A stretch of 64,000 bases of DNA from positions 46,044 through 110,043 of IMG/VR virus record IMGVR_UViG_3300007513_002281; one strand, 5' to 3'. Positions 7,289 through 15,963 of the stretch are shown piece after piece. The translations under genes were made by a program, and so were the position numbers. The DNA is from a virus. Under the pieces are notes generated by a model that was not told where the DNA came from, did no database searches, and saw only the letters and a program-made list of their open reading frames with translations. How positions within the stretch are numbered: position 1 is the stretch's first letter; each line of letters starts with the position of its first letter.

Positions 7289-10200
7289 ATGTCTAAATTT
7301 AGTCAATTTTCTGTGCCTAAGCACTTTGCAGGCCTTCACGCTCATGATGGTAGTTCTGTCTATGATGGATTGGGATATCCAGATGAGCACATCGATTTTG
7401 TGTTGCAAAATGAGATGAATGCCTTTGCTCTGACAAACCACGGCCACATGAATTCAGCTGCTCACGCACACAACTACTCAAAAAAGCTTAAGAATAAAGG
7501 TGTCAATTACAGGCATATCTACGGCTGTGAGTGCTACTTTGTTGACTCACTTGATGAGTGGAGTCAGGACTATCACGAGCACAGAGAGGCAGTGCGCCTG
7601 GAGCGAGAGGCTAAGAAGAAGGTTGCGCTTGTTGACACAGGCGATGAGAATGAGGGCCTTGTCATCGAGAATGAGGCAGAGTCAAAGAATGAGAGGGGCT
7701 CTTATCCTGCATGGAAGCGTCGGTATCACCTTGTCGTGCTGGCAAAGAACTACAAGGGGCTGCAGAATCTCTTTAGATTGGTCAAGAGATCATACAAGGA
7801 GGGGTTCTATAGGTTTCCTCGTATCGACTATAAGATGCTTAAGGAGCACTCTGAGGGGCTTATTGTCTCAACAGCGTGCGTCGGAGGTAGGCCCTCAGGT
7901 CATATCTACCAGAGCTTCGAGGGTAAGAAGTTTGATGAGTTGACACCTGACCTTGTTGATGACCCAGCAGTTCTCAATTCTATCATGAGAAAGCTTGAGA
8001 ACATGACAGATAGATTTGTTGACGCTGTTGGTGAGGAGAATTTTTTCTTAGAGGTACAATTCAACGACCTTGTTGCACAAAATCTTACAAATAGGTGTCT
8101 AATTGAGCTTTCAAAGAGAACTGGGATTCCACTTCTTGCAACAGCTGACTCTCACTACTGTAATCCAGACATGTGGGAGGCACGTGAGATGTATAAACTT
8201 CTTGGAAGAATGGGGTCTCGTGGAGCTGAGATGCCCAAGATTCCTAAAAAGGAAGATTTAAAGTGTGAGCTCTATCCTAAAAATGCTAAGCAGATGTGGG
8301 ATGAATTTGGAAAGAGTTATGGCAAATATGACTTCTACAAGGGAAGTGAAGATGTCGTTCGTGAAGCAATTGAGAGATCTCACGGAATTGCTTGGGACAT
8401 GTGCGAAGAGGTCTGGTTTGACGGATCAGCAAAGCTTCCAAACTTCGGAACACCTGAGAAGCCCGCGTTTACGCAGCTTGTTGAACAGGTAAAGCAAGGG
8501 ATGATCAAGGAAGAGCTTCATGATAAGCCTGAATACATTGAGCGAATCAGAGAGGAGATGTCTGTTATCAAGCAGCTTGGGTTTGAAAATTACTTTTTGA
8601 CCCTTACCAAGGTCTTTGAGAAGTCGCAGCACAGAACACTTCTAGGCCCCGGTCGTGGCTCCGGTGGCGGTAGCTTGGTCAACTACGTCCTAGGGATTAC
8701 ACACATTGATCCAATTAAATACGGGCTTCTGTTTGAGAGGTTCCTTGGCATTCACAAGGCAAGCTGGCCTGATATTGATTCTGATGTAGGTGACAGAGAT
8801 GTTCTTATTGATGTCTCTAGAGATCTGTTTGGTGACGATGCTGTTATACCTGTTTCTAACTTTAATACCCTTAAGCTTAAGTCTCTTATCAAGGACATCG
8901 GCAAGTTTTATGGTATTCCGTTTGATGAGATCAATGCCCTAACAGGCCCGCTTGAAAGAGAGGTGATGCACCGAGCGATGGGTGATCACGAGGAGCGGTC
9001 AACTTATGTCTTGACCCACGAGGATTGTCTTAAGTATAGTGATGCCTATCTTGAATTTATGTCAAAGTATCCCAAGATTGCTGAGCACGTTCAGACACTT
9101 TTTATGGAGCCTCGGTCTATCGGCAGACATGCTGGCGGAGTCCTAGTTTGCCCTGATATTGAAAGTCACATGCCTGTCATCAAAGTGAGAGGTGAGCTCC
9201 AGACGCCATGGTCAGAGGGCATGAACTGGCGACATCTTGAGGAGAATGGGTTTCTTAAGTTTGACTTTCTCGGTCTGGCAACGCTGAAGATGGTCGAGGA
9301 TTCAATCCGTCTAATTTTAAGAAACCAGGGTGTTGAGAATCCTACCTTCGATCAGATCAATGAGTTCTTTGACGCTCATCTAAATAGTAGATTTAATGCT
9401 ATGGACGACCAGAAGGTGTGGAAGTATGTCTATCACGGTGGCAGGTTTGTTCAAATCTTTCAGTTTACCAACACCGGTGCTAGAAAGTTCTGCGTGGCAG
9501 CCAAACCTACATCTATTGAGGACCTTGCTACAATCACAGCAATCTATCGACCTGGCCCGCTGGCTGCAAATGTCCATAGGAAATACGTCAAGGCAGGCCT
9601 AAATCTAGATGAGATCACATACGACCACCCAGTTCTTGAAGAGCTGCTTAGCGAAAGTCGTGGGTTCGTTGTCTTTCAGGAGCAGTTCATGCTCATCGCT
9701 CAGAAGCTCTGTGGTTTTGACAAGGGTGCATCTGACAAGATGAGAAAGACGCTAGTCAAGAAGTCACTTGACATGAATGCTAAGAAGGCGCAGGAAAGGA
9801 CAGATCTTAGGAAGAAGTTTATTACCGGTGCAGTTGAGCTATCTGACATGGATGAGAACAAGGCAGTTAAGCTTTATGAGACCATTGAGGCTTTCTCTGC
9901 CTACGGCTTCAACAAGTCACACGCTGTCGCCTATGCTGTTGACTCATACTACTCTGCCTGGTTGCACACTTACTATGAGAAGGAGTGGCTGGCAACGTGC
10001 CTGCAAACTTGGAATGGATCCAATAAGTTCGGCAAACTGATAAGTGAGATTAAGACTCTAGGATATAAGATCCTAAAGCCTGACATCAATTACTCCTCAG
10101 ATGTCTGGGTCTACAGTGAGGAGCGTGAAGGATTTGTTCCACCCTTGACAGCTATCAAGGGTGTTGGAAGCTCCGCAGTTGAGGAGATTATGAGAAATCG

Positions 10201-10876
10201 CCCTTTTGCTAATTTTGATCAGATGCTCTTCACAGAGGATGGCAAGTGGAAGCCCTCTAAGATGAATAAGACCTGTTTTGACTCTCTTTGCAAGGTCGAG
10301 GCTTTTGGCTCTTTAGATGAGGTCTCTGGTGGTGCTGTAAGGAATCATCATCAAATCTATGAGATCATCGTTGGAAATTATGACCTGCTTAAGAAAGGTC
10401 GCCACGGTATGACAAAAACAGCGGCAAAGAAGCTAATGAAGTCGCAGGGCTTTGTTCCTAACTTTATCGAGGAAAAAATCATAGAAAACTACGACCTTGA
10501 GGATTGGCCGCGTGCTGTTAAGATTGGCAACAGTGTTGACCTAATGGCAGGGGCAGACGAGGAGCTGGTCTTTCCGCCGCGGATCATGAAGAAGATAGAA
10601 AAGGCTCAGGTGCCTGCAATCACAGCACTGAGCGGCAAAGACAAGGGAATAGTCTGGTTCTGCATTCAGGAGATCCAGGAGAAGAAGACAAAGAACGGTA
10701 AGGTCTTCTATCGGATGCGAGTCTGTGATAATAACTCAGAAAGTGTCTGGCTACGTGTCTGGACCAAGTTTAAAAAGACCCCTGAGCCATACACCATGTG
10801 GCTGTCTGAGGTGGCCTCTACTGAAAACTGGGGTTGCTCTACATCTTCCTACAAGATGAAGCAGTTAAGTGTATAA
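7289..10876 (+). CDS. dnaE: DNA polymerase III alpha subunit (C-family, DnaE-type)
   Basis: A 1195-residue replicative polymerase. The PHP domain opens with HAHD at residues 17-20 and NHGHM near 50. A charged insert (about 95-135) interrupts the PHP domain. The polymerase core has GPGRGSGGGSLVNYVLG near 452-468, the catalytic PDIDSD near 494-499, KFDFLGL near 657-663, and KKSHAVAYA-type fingers (GFNKSHAVAYAV). A helix-hairpin-helix segment (IKGVGSSAVEEI) lies near 955. The C-terminal part could hold an OB fold. Length is near bacterial DnaE (about 1160). No clamp, clamp loader or epsilon exonuclease is visible here. C-family polymerases occur in some large phages. Confidence 0.95.
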   Translation: MSKFSQFSVPKHFAGLHAHDGSSVYDGLGYPDEHIDFVLQNEMNAFALTNHGHMNSAAHAHNYSKKLKNKGVNYRHIYGCECYFVDSLDEWSQDYHEHREAVRLEREAKKKVALVDTGDENEGLVIENEAESKNERGSYPAWKRRYHLVVLAKNYKGLQNLFRLVKRSYKEGFYRFPRIDYKMLKEHSEGLIVSTACVGGRPSGHIYQSFEGKKFDELTPDLVDDPAVLNSIMRKLENMTDRFVDAVGEENFFLEVQFNDLVAQNLTNRCLIELSKRTGIPLLATADSHYCNPDMWEAREMYKLLGRMGSRGAEMPKIPKKEDLKCELYPKNAKQMWDEFGKSYGKYDFYKGSEDVVREAIERSHGIAWDMCEEVWFDGSAKLPNFGTPEKPAFTQLVEQVKQGMIKEELHDKPEYIERIREEMSVIKQLGFENYFLTLTKVFEKSQHRTLLGPGRGSGGGSLVNYVLGITHIDPIKYGLLFERFLGIHKASWPDIDSDVGDRDVLIDVSRDLFGDDAVIPVSNFNTLKLKSLIKDIGKFYGIPFDEINALTGPLEREVMHRAMGDHEERSTYVLTHEDCLKYSDAYLEFMSKYPKIAEHVQTLFMEPRSIGRHAGGVLVCPDIESHMPVIKVRGELQTPWSEGMNWRHLEENGFLKFDFLGLATLKMVEDSIRLILRNQGVENPTFDQINEFFDAHLNSRFNAMDDQKVWKYVYHGGRFVQIFQFTNTGARKFCVAAKPTSIEDLATITAIYRPGPLAANVHRKYVKAGLNLDEITYDHPVLEELLSESRGFVVFQEQFMLIAQKLCGFDKGASDKMRKTLVKKSLDMNAKKAQERTDLRKKFITGAVELSDMDENKAVKLYETIEAFSAYGFNKSHAVAYAVDSYYSAWLHTYYEKEWLATCLQTWNGSNKFGKLISEIKTLGYKILKPDINYSSDVWVYSEEREGFVPPLTAIKGVGSSAVEEIMRNRPFANFDQMLFTEDGKWKPSKMNKTCFDSLCKVEAFGSLDEVSGGAVRNHHQIYEIIVGNYDLLKKGRHGMTKTAAKKLMKSQGFVPNFIEEKIIENYDLEDWPRAVKIGNSVDLMAGADEELVFPPRIMKKIEKAQVPAITALSGKDKGIVWFCIQEIQEKKTKNGKVFYRMRVCDNNSESVWLRVWTKFKKTPEPYTMWLSEVASTENWGCSTSSYKMKQLSV

Positions 10877-10895
10877 GGAGATACTTATTATCTGA

Positions 10896-13004
10896 GTGTG
10901 CTACAGCATGAAGATAACAAGAAGACATTTAAGAAGAATCATAAGAGAAGAGCTTCTTAGTGAGCAGTTTGCACAAGGCCTTGGGCACGAACCTGGTGCA
11001 GAGCAGTATGCTTCTGATCCTGATCCCGAGACAGAAGCAGGGTGGATAGATAAGTGTTGTCACACATGGACACAGATAGATCCCCCGCCGGGTAAGACGG
11101 CACCTTACTATGTTGATGGTTGTGGTAACCCAAGAGGTGAGCCCTACGTTGTGGGAGGAGAGCGCAAGTATTCATGCACATGGTCACGTGGTCCTGATGT
11201 TTACCTGGTCGATCGAATTGTAGACTTTGCTGCAGAAGAGGTCTTTCCAGATTTTATGGAAATTGCCATCGCAACACCGAAGTGGTTGTTGGACACCACA
11301 GTAGACATGGTTGTTGAAACAAGCAAGGATCTGCTAATCGTAGGAACAGTCATGACTACAAAGGGTGCTGTTCTTAAGACTGGAGTCATTACACCAGAAC
11401 AGTATGTGCAATCTCTTCTTAATCTTGCAGTCTTTGTCTTGCTGTGGTATGGCGGTCCAGTTGCATTCAGGGCTGCTGGCAATGTCCTTTTTTCTGCTCC
11501 GTCGACTGCTACAAACAGAATGGCTGGCGAGGCGGTAGAGAATTTAGTGTGGGCGAGAGCAAATACTTATTCTGATGACGTAGTAAGAGGGTCGTCAGAT
11601 GCAGTGAAGTATACTGCTAAGACTATGGACGATGCGATTACTGCCTCTAGAAGCCCAGCTGCAGCCAGCCCGTCACAAAGAACAACGGCATCACCTGATA
11701 AACCTGCAGCTTCTGTAGAGAGCCAGGCAGTAGATGAAATAATCCAGTCTCAGAAAGCAGCAGCAAGACAGGAGGCGAAATCTGAGCTTGCGAGAAGGAG
11801 CCAGGAAGCTCGAGCTGAATTAGGGACGGACGTCCCGCAACCTGTCGGAGAACCGGTTCCCCTGATTCTTAGAAGGCCCAGCTCGACGCAGCGGTCTGGG
11901 TGGGAAGACACTGTTAGAGTTGCTATGGGCGCATCTAAAAATCTTCCTGATATTGCATATACAACCTTTGCAAAAAAGCTTCTAGTTCGCATAGCCCAAG
12001 GCTTGGAACGATCGTCCGCCGATGACATCATGGTCATATATCCAGATAACATCCCGACCAGGCCTCCCTGGCTCAGCAGCGAGCCGCCCCCACTCAACCA
12101 GGTGTCGATCAGGCAGTTCACACTTAGTGATGTGATATCTTCTTGGGAGAGAATTCCCGGAAACCCTGCTGGAAAAGGGTTTAAGGATTTTGAGCCTGAA
12201 TTGATTGCATTTAACATTAGGAATGTGCTGGCAAGAGAAGAGGCAGAGCAGCTGGCAGCACAGATGTTTGATCAGTTTCCAGTTATGTCAAGTGTATACG
12301 GGAAGCCATCTCGTTTTATTGATGAATTTTATAATAATTTTGCTATCAGAGTGGGACGCACTTCAATCAACAGACTTGGAGCTCAGTACCCAAATCATAT
12401 CGAAATAACACCCTTTAGAAGTGGAAATGCTCTTTTAGATAAGTGGGTAGGAGGTAGACCGGGATCTAGGCCCCCTCCGCTACTCGGTGGGACAAGACAG
12501 TTTATAGCCAATACCCTAGACGATAATTCTCGTGTCTATACACATGAGCTTGATCACTGGTTTAGAACAAAAGTAATCGAAAAGACAGGCGCAGACCCGA
12601 GCCGACAATACAGGGATGTCTACGACGCAGAAGGGATGGTCATCCGCGAGAACTGGCTAAAAAAATGGTGGGAGTTTGAGGCTGAGTTCACAACAGTTCA
12701 GTTCAGGCTTTTAGACCAGATTGGATCAAAAGGTGCCACACCTGATGTCGTTAGAATACTCGAGAACCCAGTTGAATTTGAGAAATATTTTCTTGCAAAT
12801 CTCAAAGGCATCACTGTAGATTGGGAAGAGCCTATCTATAATCAATTGATGCAGCGGATAAGGGGAAGGCTGTTTGATACTGAGAGAGGTCTTTACTGGG
12901 CTCTTAGAAGGGCTCTTGAAATTCCAGACCCACCAAGGAAGCCTCTTCCAGAAAATATCCAGATAAATTTGAGAAGATGGTCGACGTTAGCAGGCATAAT
13001 TTAG
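10896..13004 (+). CDS. Tagged protein with HExxH metalloprotease motif
   Basis: Up to 702 residues. Start is GTG 10896 (AAGGAG 15 bases upstream) or ATG 10908; the latter begins exactly with the tag MKITRRHLRRIIREELLSE shared with other genes here. (I/L)-x-E sites in the tag suggest prohead-protease cleavage after targeting to the capsid. A hydrophobic segment spans about residues 170-205. A Ser/Ala/Pro-rich linker follows. HELDH at residues 550-554 fits the zinc-binding HExxH, with downstream EFEAE near 595 able to supply the third ligand of a gluzincin. I infer a virion-packaged protease candidate. The rest matches no family I know. Confidence 0.72.
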   Translation: MCYSMKITRRHLRRIIREELLSEQFAQGLGHEPGAEQYASDPDPETEAGWIDKCCHTWTQIDPPPGKTAPYYVDGCGNPRGEPYVVGGERKYSCTWSRGPDVYLVDRIVDFAAEEVFPDFMEIAIATPKWLLDTTVDMVVETSKDLLIVGTVMTTKGAVLKTGVITPEQYVQSLLNLAVFVLLWYGGPVAFRAAGNVLFSAPSTATNRMAGEAVENLVWARANTYSDDVVRGSSDAVKYTAKTMDDAITASRSPAAASPSQRTTASPDKPAASVESQAVDEIIQSQKAAARQEAKSELARRSQEARAELGTDVPQPVGEPVPLILRRPSSTQRSGWEDTVRVAMGASKNLPDIAYTTFAKKLLVRIAQGLERSSADDIMVIYPDNIPTRPPWLSSEPPPLNQVSIRQFTLSDVISSWERIPGNPAGKGFKDFEPELIAFNIRNVLAREEAEQLAAQMFDQFPVMSSVYGKPSRFIDEFYNNFAIRVGRTSINRLGAQYPNHIEITPFRSGNALLDKWVGGRPGSRPPPLLGGTRQFIANTLDDNSRVYTHELDHWFRTKVIEKTGADPSRQYRDVYDAEGMVIRENWLKKWWEFEAEFTTVQFRLLDQIGSKGATPDVVRILENPVEFEKYFLANLKGITVDWEEPIYNQLMQRIRGRLFDTERGLYWALRRALEIPDPPRKPLPENIQINLRRWSTLAGII

Positions 13005-13005
13005 C

Positions 13006-13035
13006 TTGAAAATTTAGCTGTCTATATGTTATAAT
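13006..13035 (+). promoter_or_regulatory. Promoter, TTGAAA-18-TATAAT, start codon six bases after -10
   Basis: TTGAAA (13006-13011), an 18-base spacer and TATAAT (13030-13035). The ATG of the next gene is at 13041, where transcription should begin, so the message may be leaderless. The -35 here is closer to the standard sigma-70 type than to the GTGTAA class. Confidence 0.6.
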
Positions 13036-13040
13036 GTAGC

Positions 13041-13946
13041 ATGCTTAGATTTCCTACCGCTACGTTGTTCATTGAAGGCCCAGATTGTTCTGGTAAAACA
13101 AGTCTCATCAATCAGATTCACGCTGAGACAAAGTACTCGTGGCACATAATGGATCGGTCTCAGTTCTCTAGGAAGCTTTTCTGCGATCTTTACAATAGAG
13201 TTGTACCTACAGCTAGCGATGATCTTTACTTTGAGATGGGAAATCTTAATAATCGATATGTCTTTTTGCTTCCACCGCTTGATGCGATCTTAAGTAGATT
13301 TGAAGACAGGGGTGATGAGTTACATGATAAAAAGTCTCTGATCCAGGTCTACAAGACATTTGGAAAGCATGTTGAGAGAATTAGGACTTTTCCAAACGTT
13401 ACTGTGATATACGATGAGCCTTCGGTTAAAGATCTCTCGAAAAGGGTGTGTACATCGCTGCACTTCACTGAGAAGCCGCAGCTAAGAGAGGTATCAGATC
13501 AGGTCATTGATCTTGTAGCTGTTAGAGGCGATGAGTCATATCCTGTAAAGTTTACCCTATACGATGATGGCAAGTTTGAAGAAGCAGACCCAGAAATTTT
13601 AAATTATAAGCCTGAGTCAGAATATTATCAGAGAATATTTTCTGAGCTGCACAATAAGATCACTGATGAGCTAGCTGGAAAGAATGAGTATGACAGAGTT
13701 GAGGATCACACCTCAAGAAGGTTTGTCTACTCTGATAGCACCTGTATCTCTTTTATTCAGGTGGGAATTAGAGATAGAATTATGGACTTTCACGTTGTGA
13801 TCCGTTCTACAGATGTTAAAGAGATTTTTCCCTATGATTTAAAGTTTTTGTACTATCTTGCTTCAACGTGTTTTAATAGGTTTAATGACGTGTGCAATGG
13901 TGTTAGATTGAGATTTGACTTAAACTCTGCGCACATTATAAGATAA
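13041..13946 (+). CDS. dNMP-kinase-like domain fused to dCMP-hydroxymethylase/ThyA-like domain
   Basis: A 301-residue fusion. Residues 1-150 are a P-loop kinase: FIEGPDCSGKTSL (about 10-22) is the Walker A of thymidylate/deoxynucleoside kinases. Residues 225-301 read like the middle of thymidylate synthase/dCMP hydroxymethylase: SRR, a Cys in STCISFIQ aligned with the catalytic Cys, IRD, RSTDV aligned with the phosphate-binding RSxD, and FPYD, where the ThyA Asn is Asp as in dCMP-specific enzymes. A terminal NSAHI matches the xAHI/LHVY strand. The domain is shorter than a full enzyme. T4 uses separate gp42 (hydroxymethylase) and gp1 (kinase) in succession; here the two are joined. The alignment is from memory and needs checking. 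Possibly leaderless. Confidence 0.65.
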   Translation: MLRFPTATLFIEGPDCSGKTSLINQIHAETKYSWHIMDRSQFSRKLFCDLYNRVVPTASDDLYFEMGNLNNRYVFLLPPLDAILSRFEDRGDELHDKKSLIQVYKTFGKHVERIRTFPNVTVIYDEPSVKDLSKRVCTSLHFTEKPQLREVSDQVIDLVAVRGDESYPVKFTLYDDGKFEEADPEILNYKPESEYYQRIFSELHNKITDELAGKNEYDRVEDHTSRRFVYSDSTCISFIQVGIRDRIMDFHVVIRSTDVKEIFPYDLKFLYYLASTCFNRFNDVCNGVRLRFDLNSAHIIR

Positions 13947-13968
13947 AATTACATAAAGGAGCGCTATT

Positions 13969-14985
13969 ATGAAAAAGAAAGCATTGGTGACAGGCGGCTG
14001 CGGATTTATTGGATCAAATCTATCAAAGAGTCTTGTAGAAGATGGGTGGACTGTTGATATAGTCGATGACATGTCATCAGGAGATCTAAACCTTCTCTCA
14101 GGGACCAGCATGCGCGTTGTTCCTATTGATCTATTGAGAAACTATTTTGAATCCCCGGCAGCAGAAAAGAGAGAGACTGACCAGCTTTTAGTCATCCAGG
14201 GTGATTTCTCTCACCAAAATACGCTGACGCTAATCAGGGAGGGCAGATATGACGTTGTCTTTCACCAAGCAGCTATTCCAAGAGTTTCATTTTCTGTTGA
14301 GAATCCATCAGCTACGACAGATGTCAACGTAGCTTCTACAGTTAGATTGTTTGAAGCCTGCATAGACAATGTCAAGAGGATTGTTTGGGCATCTTCCTCT
14401 TCTGTTTACGGTGGAGCTGATGTCATGCCAACGCCGACTACTGCACCAAGAAATCCCAAGTCACCATATGCTTGGCAAAAATCTACCATAGAAGATCTAT
14501 CTAAGATGTTTTGTAATCTTTATGATATCGATATCGTCTGTCTGCGCTATTTTAATGTCTTTGGTCCGGGACAGCTAGCTGGAAGCCCCTATTCCACAGC
14601 AGTTTCTGCTTGGTGTCACGCAATTAAGAATGATCTTCCCCTAAGAAGCGATGGAGACGGAACACAAAGCCGTGATCTGTGCTACGTTGATAATGTTGTC
14701 AGTGCTAACATTCTTGCTGCTATTTCTGATACTGTTTTTTCCGGAAAGGCATACAATGTTTGTTGTGGAGATAGAACAAGCAATCGTGAGATTCTGAACT
14801 TTTTAACTGAGAGATTTCCTGGTATAGATATAGAGGATGCCCCTTGGCGAACAGGAGATGTCATGCACACACAAGGTGATTGGTCTGCAGCAAACATTGA
14901 TTTTGGATATGAACCTTTGGTAAAGTTTTGGCAAGGGATAGAGAGAACATTAGAGTGGTGGGAATTAAAAGAAGATGAGTTATGA
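13969..14985 (+). CDS. NAD-dependent epimerase/dehydratase (UDP-sugar epimerase type)
   Basis: A 338-residue extended short-chain dehydrogenase. TGGCGFIGSNL (residues 7-17) is the glycine-rich NAD-binding loop; SSSSVYGG and YAWQKS provide the Ser and YxxxK of the catalytic triad; RYFNVFGPGQ and SRDLCYVDNV are typical of UDP-glucose/UDP-GlcNAc 4-epimerases. AAAGGAG precedes the start. It likely interconverts nucleotide sugars in the cytoplasm. It overlaps the cupin gene by 11 bases, suggesting a shared sugar-related function for phage or host surface glycans. Confidence 0.85.
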   Translation: MKKKALVTGGCGFIGSNLSKSLVEDGWTVDIVDDMSSGDLNLLSGTSMRVVPIDLLRNYFESPAAEKRETDQLLVIQGDFSHQNTLTLIREGRYDVVFHQAAIPRVSFSVENPSATTDVNVASTVRLFEACIDNVKRIVWASSSSVYGGADVMPTPTTAPRNPKSPYAWQKSTIEDLSKMFCNLYDIDIVCLRYFNVFGPGQLAGSPYSTAVSAWCHAIKNDLPLRSDGDGTQSRDLCYVDNVVSANILAAISDTVFSGKAYNVCCGDRTSNREILNFLTERFPGIDIEDAPWRTGDVMHTQGDWSAANIDFGYEPLVKFWQGIERTLEWWELKEDEL

Positions 14986-15403
14986 TACTAAAAAACATGT
15001 TAAGTCTTCATGGGTTTCAAGTGGAAACAATGGTCGGATTACTGAGAAACCCTGGGGATATGAGACATCTTGGGCTGGATTCGATGGAATTCATGGAAAG
15101 ACTCTTTTTATATGTGAGGGAAAGAGAACCAGCCTAAAGTATCACACATTAAAATCAGAGGTGCTTTTTGTTAGATCTGGTCGTGCTGAGGTTGAATTCG
15201 GAGATGAGCTTTCTTTAACAGACCCAGTGGGACATCCTTTTAAAAAGGAAACTGTAACGCCAGGAAGCTGCTTACTAGCTCAAAGCGGATCACCCTATAG
15301 AATAAAAGCTTTAACAGATTGTGAGATAATAGAAATAGGAAATCACCTTAGTGACAAACCTATTAGAATAGAGGATGACTATGGCAGAGCTAACTCAGAA
15401 TAA
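14975..15403 (+). CDS. Cupin-fold protein (mannose-6-phosphate isomerase-like)
   Basis: A 142-residue single cupin. EKPWGYETSW near residues 24-33 and the later GSCLLAQSGSPYRI strand are like the C-terminal cupin of type II phosphomannose isomerase/GDP-mannose pyrophosphorylase. TSLKYHTLKSEVLFVRSGRAEVEF gives a partial metal-binding strand (KYH...E). It probably binds or isomerises a sugar phosphate together with the epimerase it overlaps. Catalysis is not proven. Confidence 0.65.
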   Translation: MSYDTKKHVKSSWVSSGNNGRITEKPWGYETSWAGFDGIHGKTLFICEGKRTSLKYHTLKSEVLFVRSGRAEVEFGDELSLTDPVGHPFKKETVTPGSCLLAQSGSPYRIKALTDCEIIEIGNHLSDKPIRIEDDYGRANSE

Positions 15404-15962
15404 AAGGCAACCTGAATTTATTATATTTACGGGTCCGATGTTCGGGTCTAAGACAACTAAACTGCTGGCAGTTGTAGATAGATTTAGATATCAGAAAAGA
15501 AAGGTCTTTGCATTTAAGCCCAAGATGGACGACAGGTATTCAAATACTGAGATAGTTACCCACTCTGGGGGAAAGATCGAAGCTGTCGGCATCAGCACGG
15601 GAAATGAGGTTATATCGTTTTTACAGGATCTAGATGAGATGCCAGATGTGATTGCTGTGGACGAAGCTTTTATGATAGATGACATTTCTGAAGTTTTAGT
15701 CTATCTATTCAGGGGCGGAATTACTATCGTTGTTTCTTCATTGCAGCTGTCAGCAACAGGAAAGCCTTTTGAGGAGGTTAGGGATATGATGCCGTATGCT
15801 ACAAAGATTGAAATCTGCCCAGCAGTTTGTACAATTTCAGGAGATGATGCATACTATACACATCGAAAGCTTGAAACTATTGATGAAATTATTGTTGGGG
15901 GCGAAGAGCTATATGAGCCTAGATGTTGGAAGTATCACAGTTTCTTTAATATAGAGGGATAA
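15375..15962 (+). CDS. tdk: Thymidine kinase, type II
   Basis: A 195-residue protein overlapping the cupin gene by 29 bases; an alternative ATG is at 15381. GPMFGSKTTKLL is the P-loop of TK1-type kinases, DEAFMID the catalytic/Walker B-like loop, and a CPAVC pair near residue 151 with a later Cys forms part of the zinc ribbon. It phosphorylates thymidine/deoxyuridine to dTMP/dUMP, feeding ThyX and polymerase. Length matches bacterial Tdk (about 190-205). Confidence 0.88.
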   Translation: MTMAELTQNKRQPEFIIFTGPMFGSKTTKLLAVVDRFRYQKRKVFAFKPKMDDRYSNTEIVTHSGGKIEAVGISTGNEVISFLQDLDEMPDVIAVDEAFMIDDISEVLVYLFRGGITIVVSSLQLSATGKPFEEVRDMMPYATKIEICPAVCTISGDDAYYTHRKLETIDEIIVGGEELYEPRCWKYHSFFNIEG

Positions 15963-15963
15963 T

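Noticed and set aside
11750-12217. 155-codon open frame on the minus strand
   Set aside because: Shadow of the tagged metalloprotease gene; no start signal and no recognisable domain.
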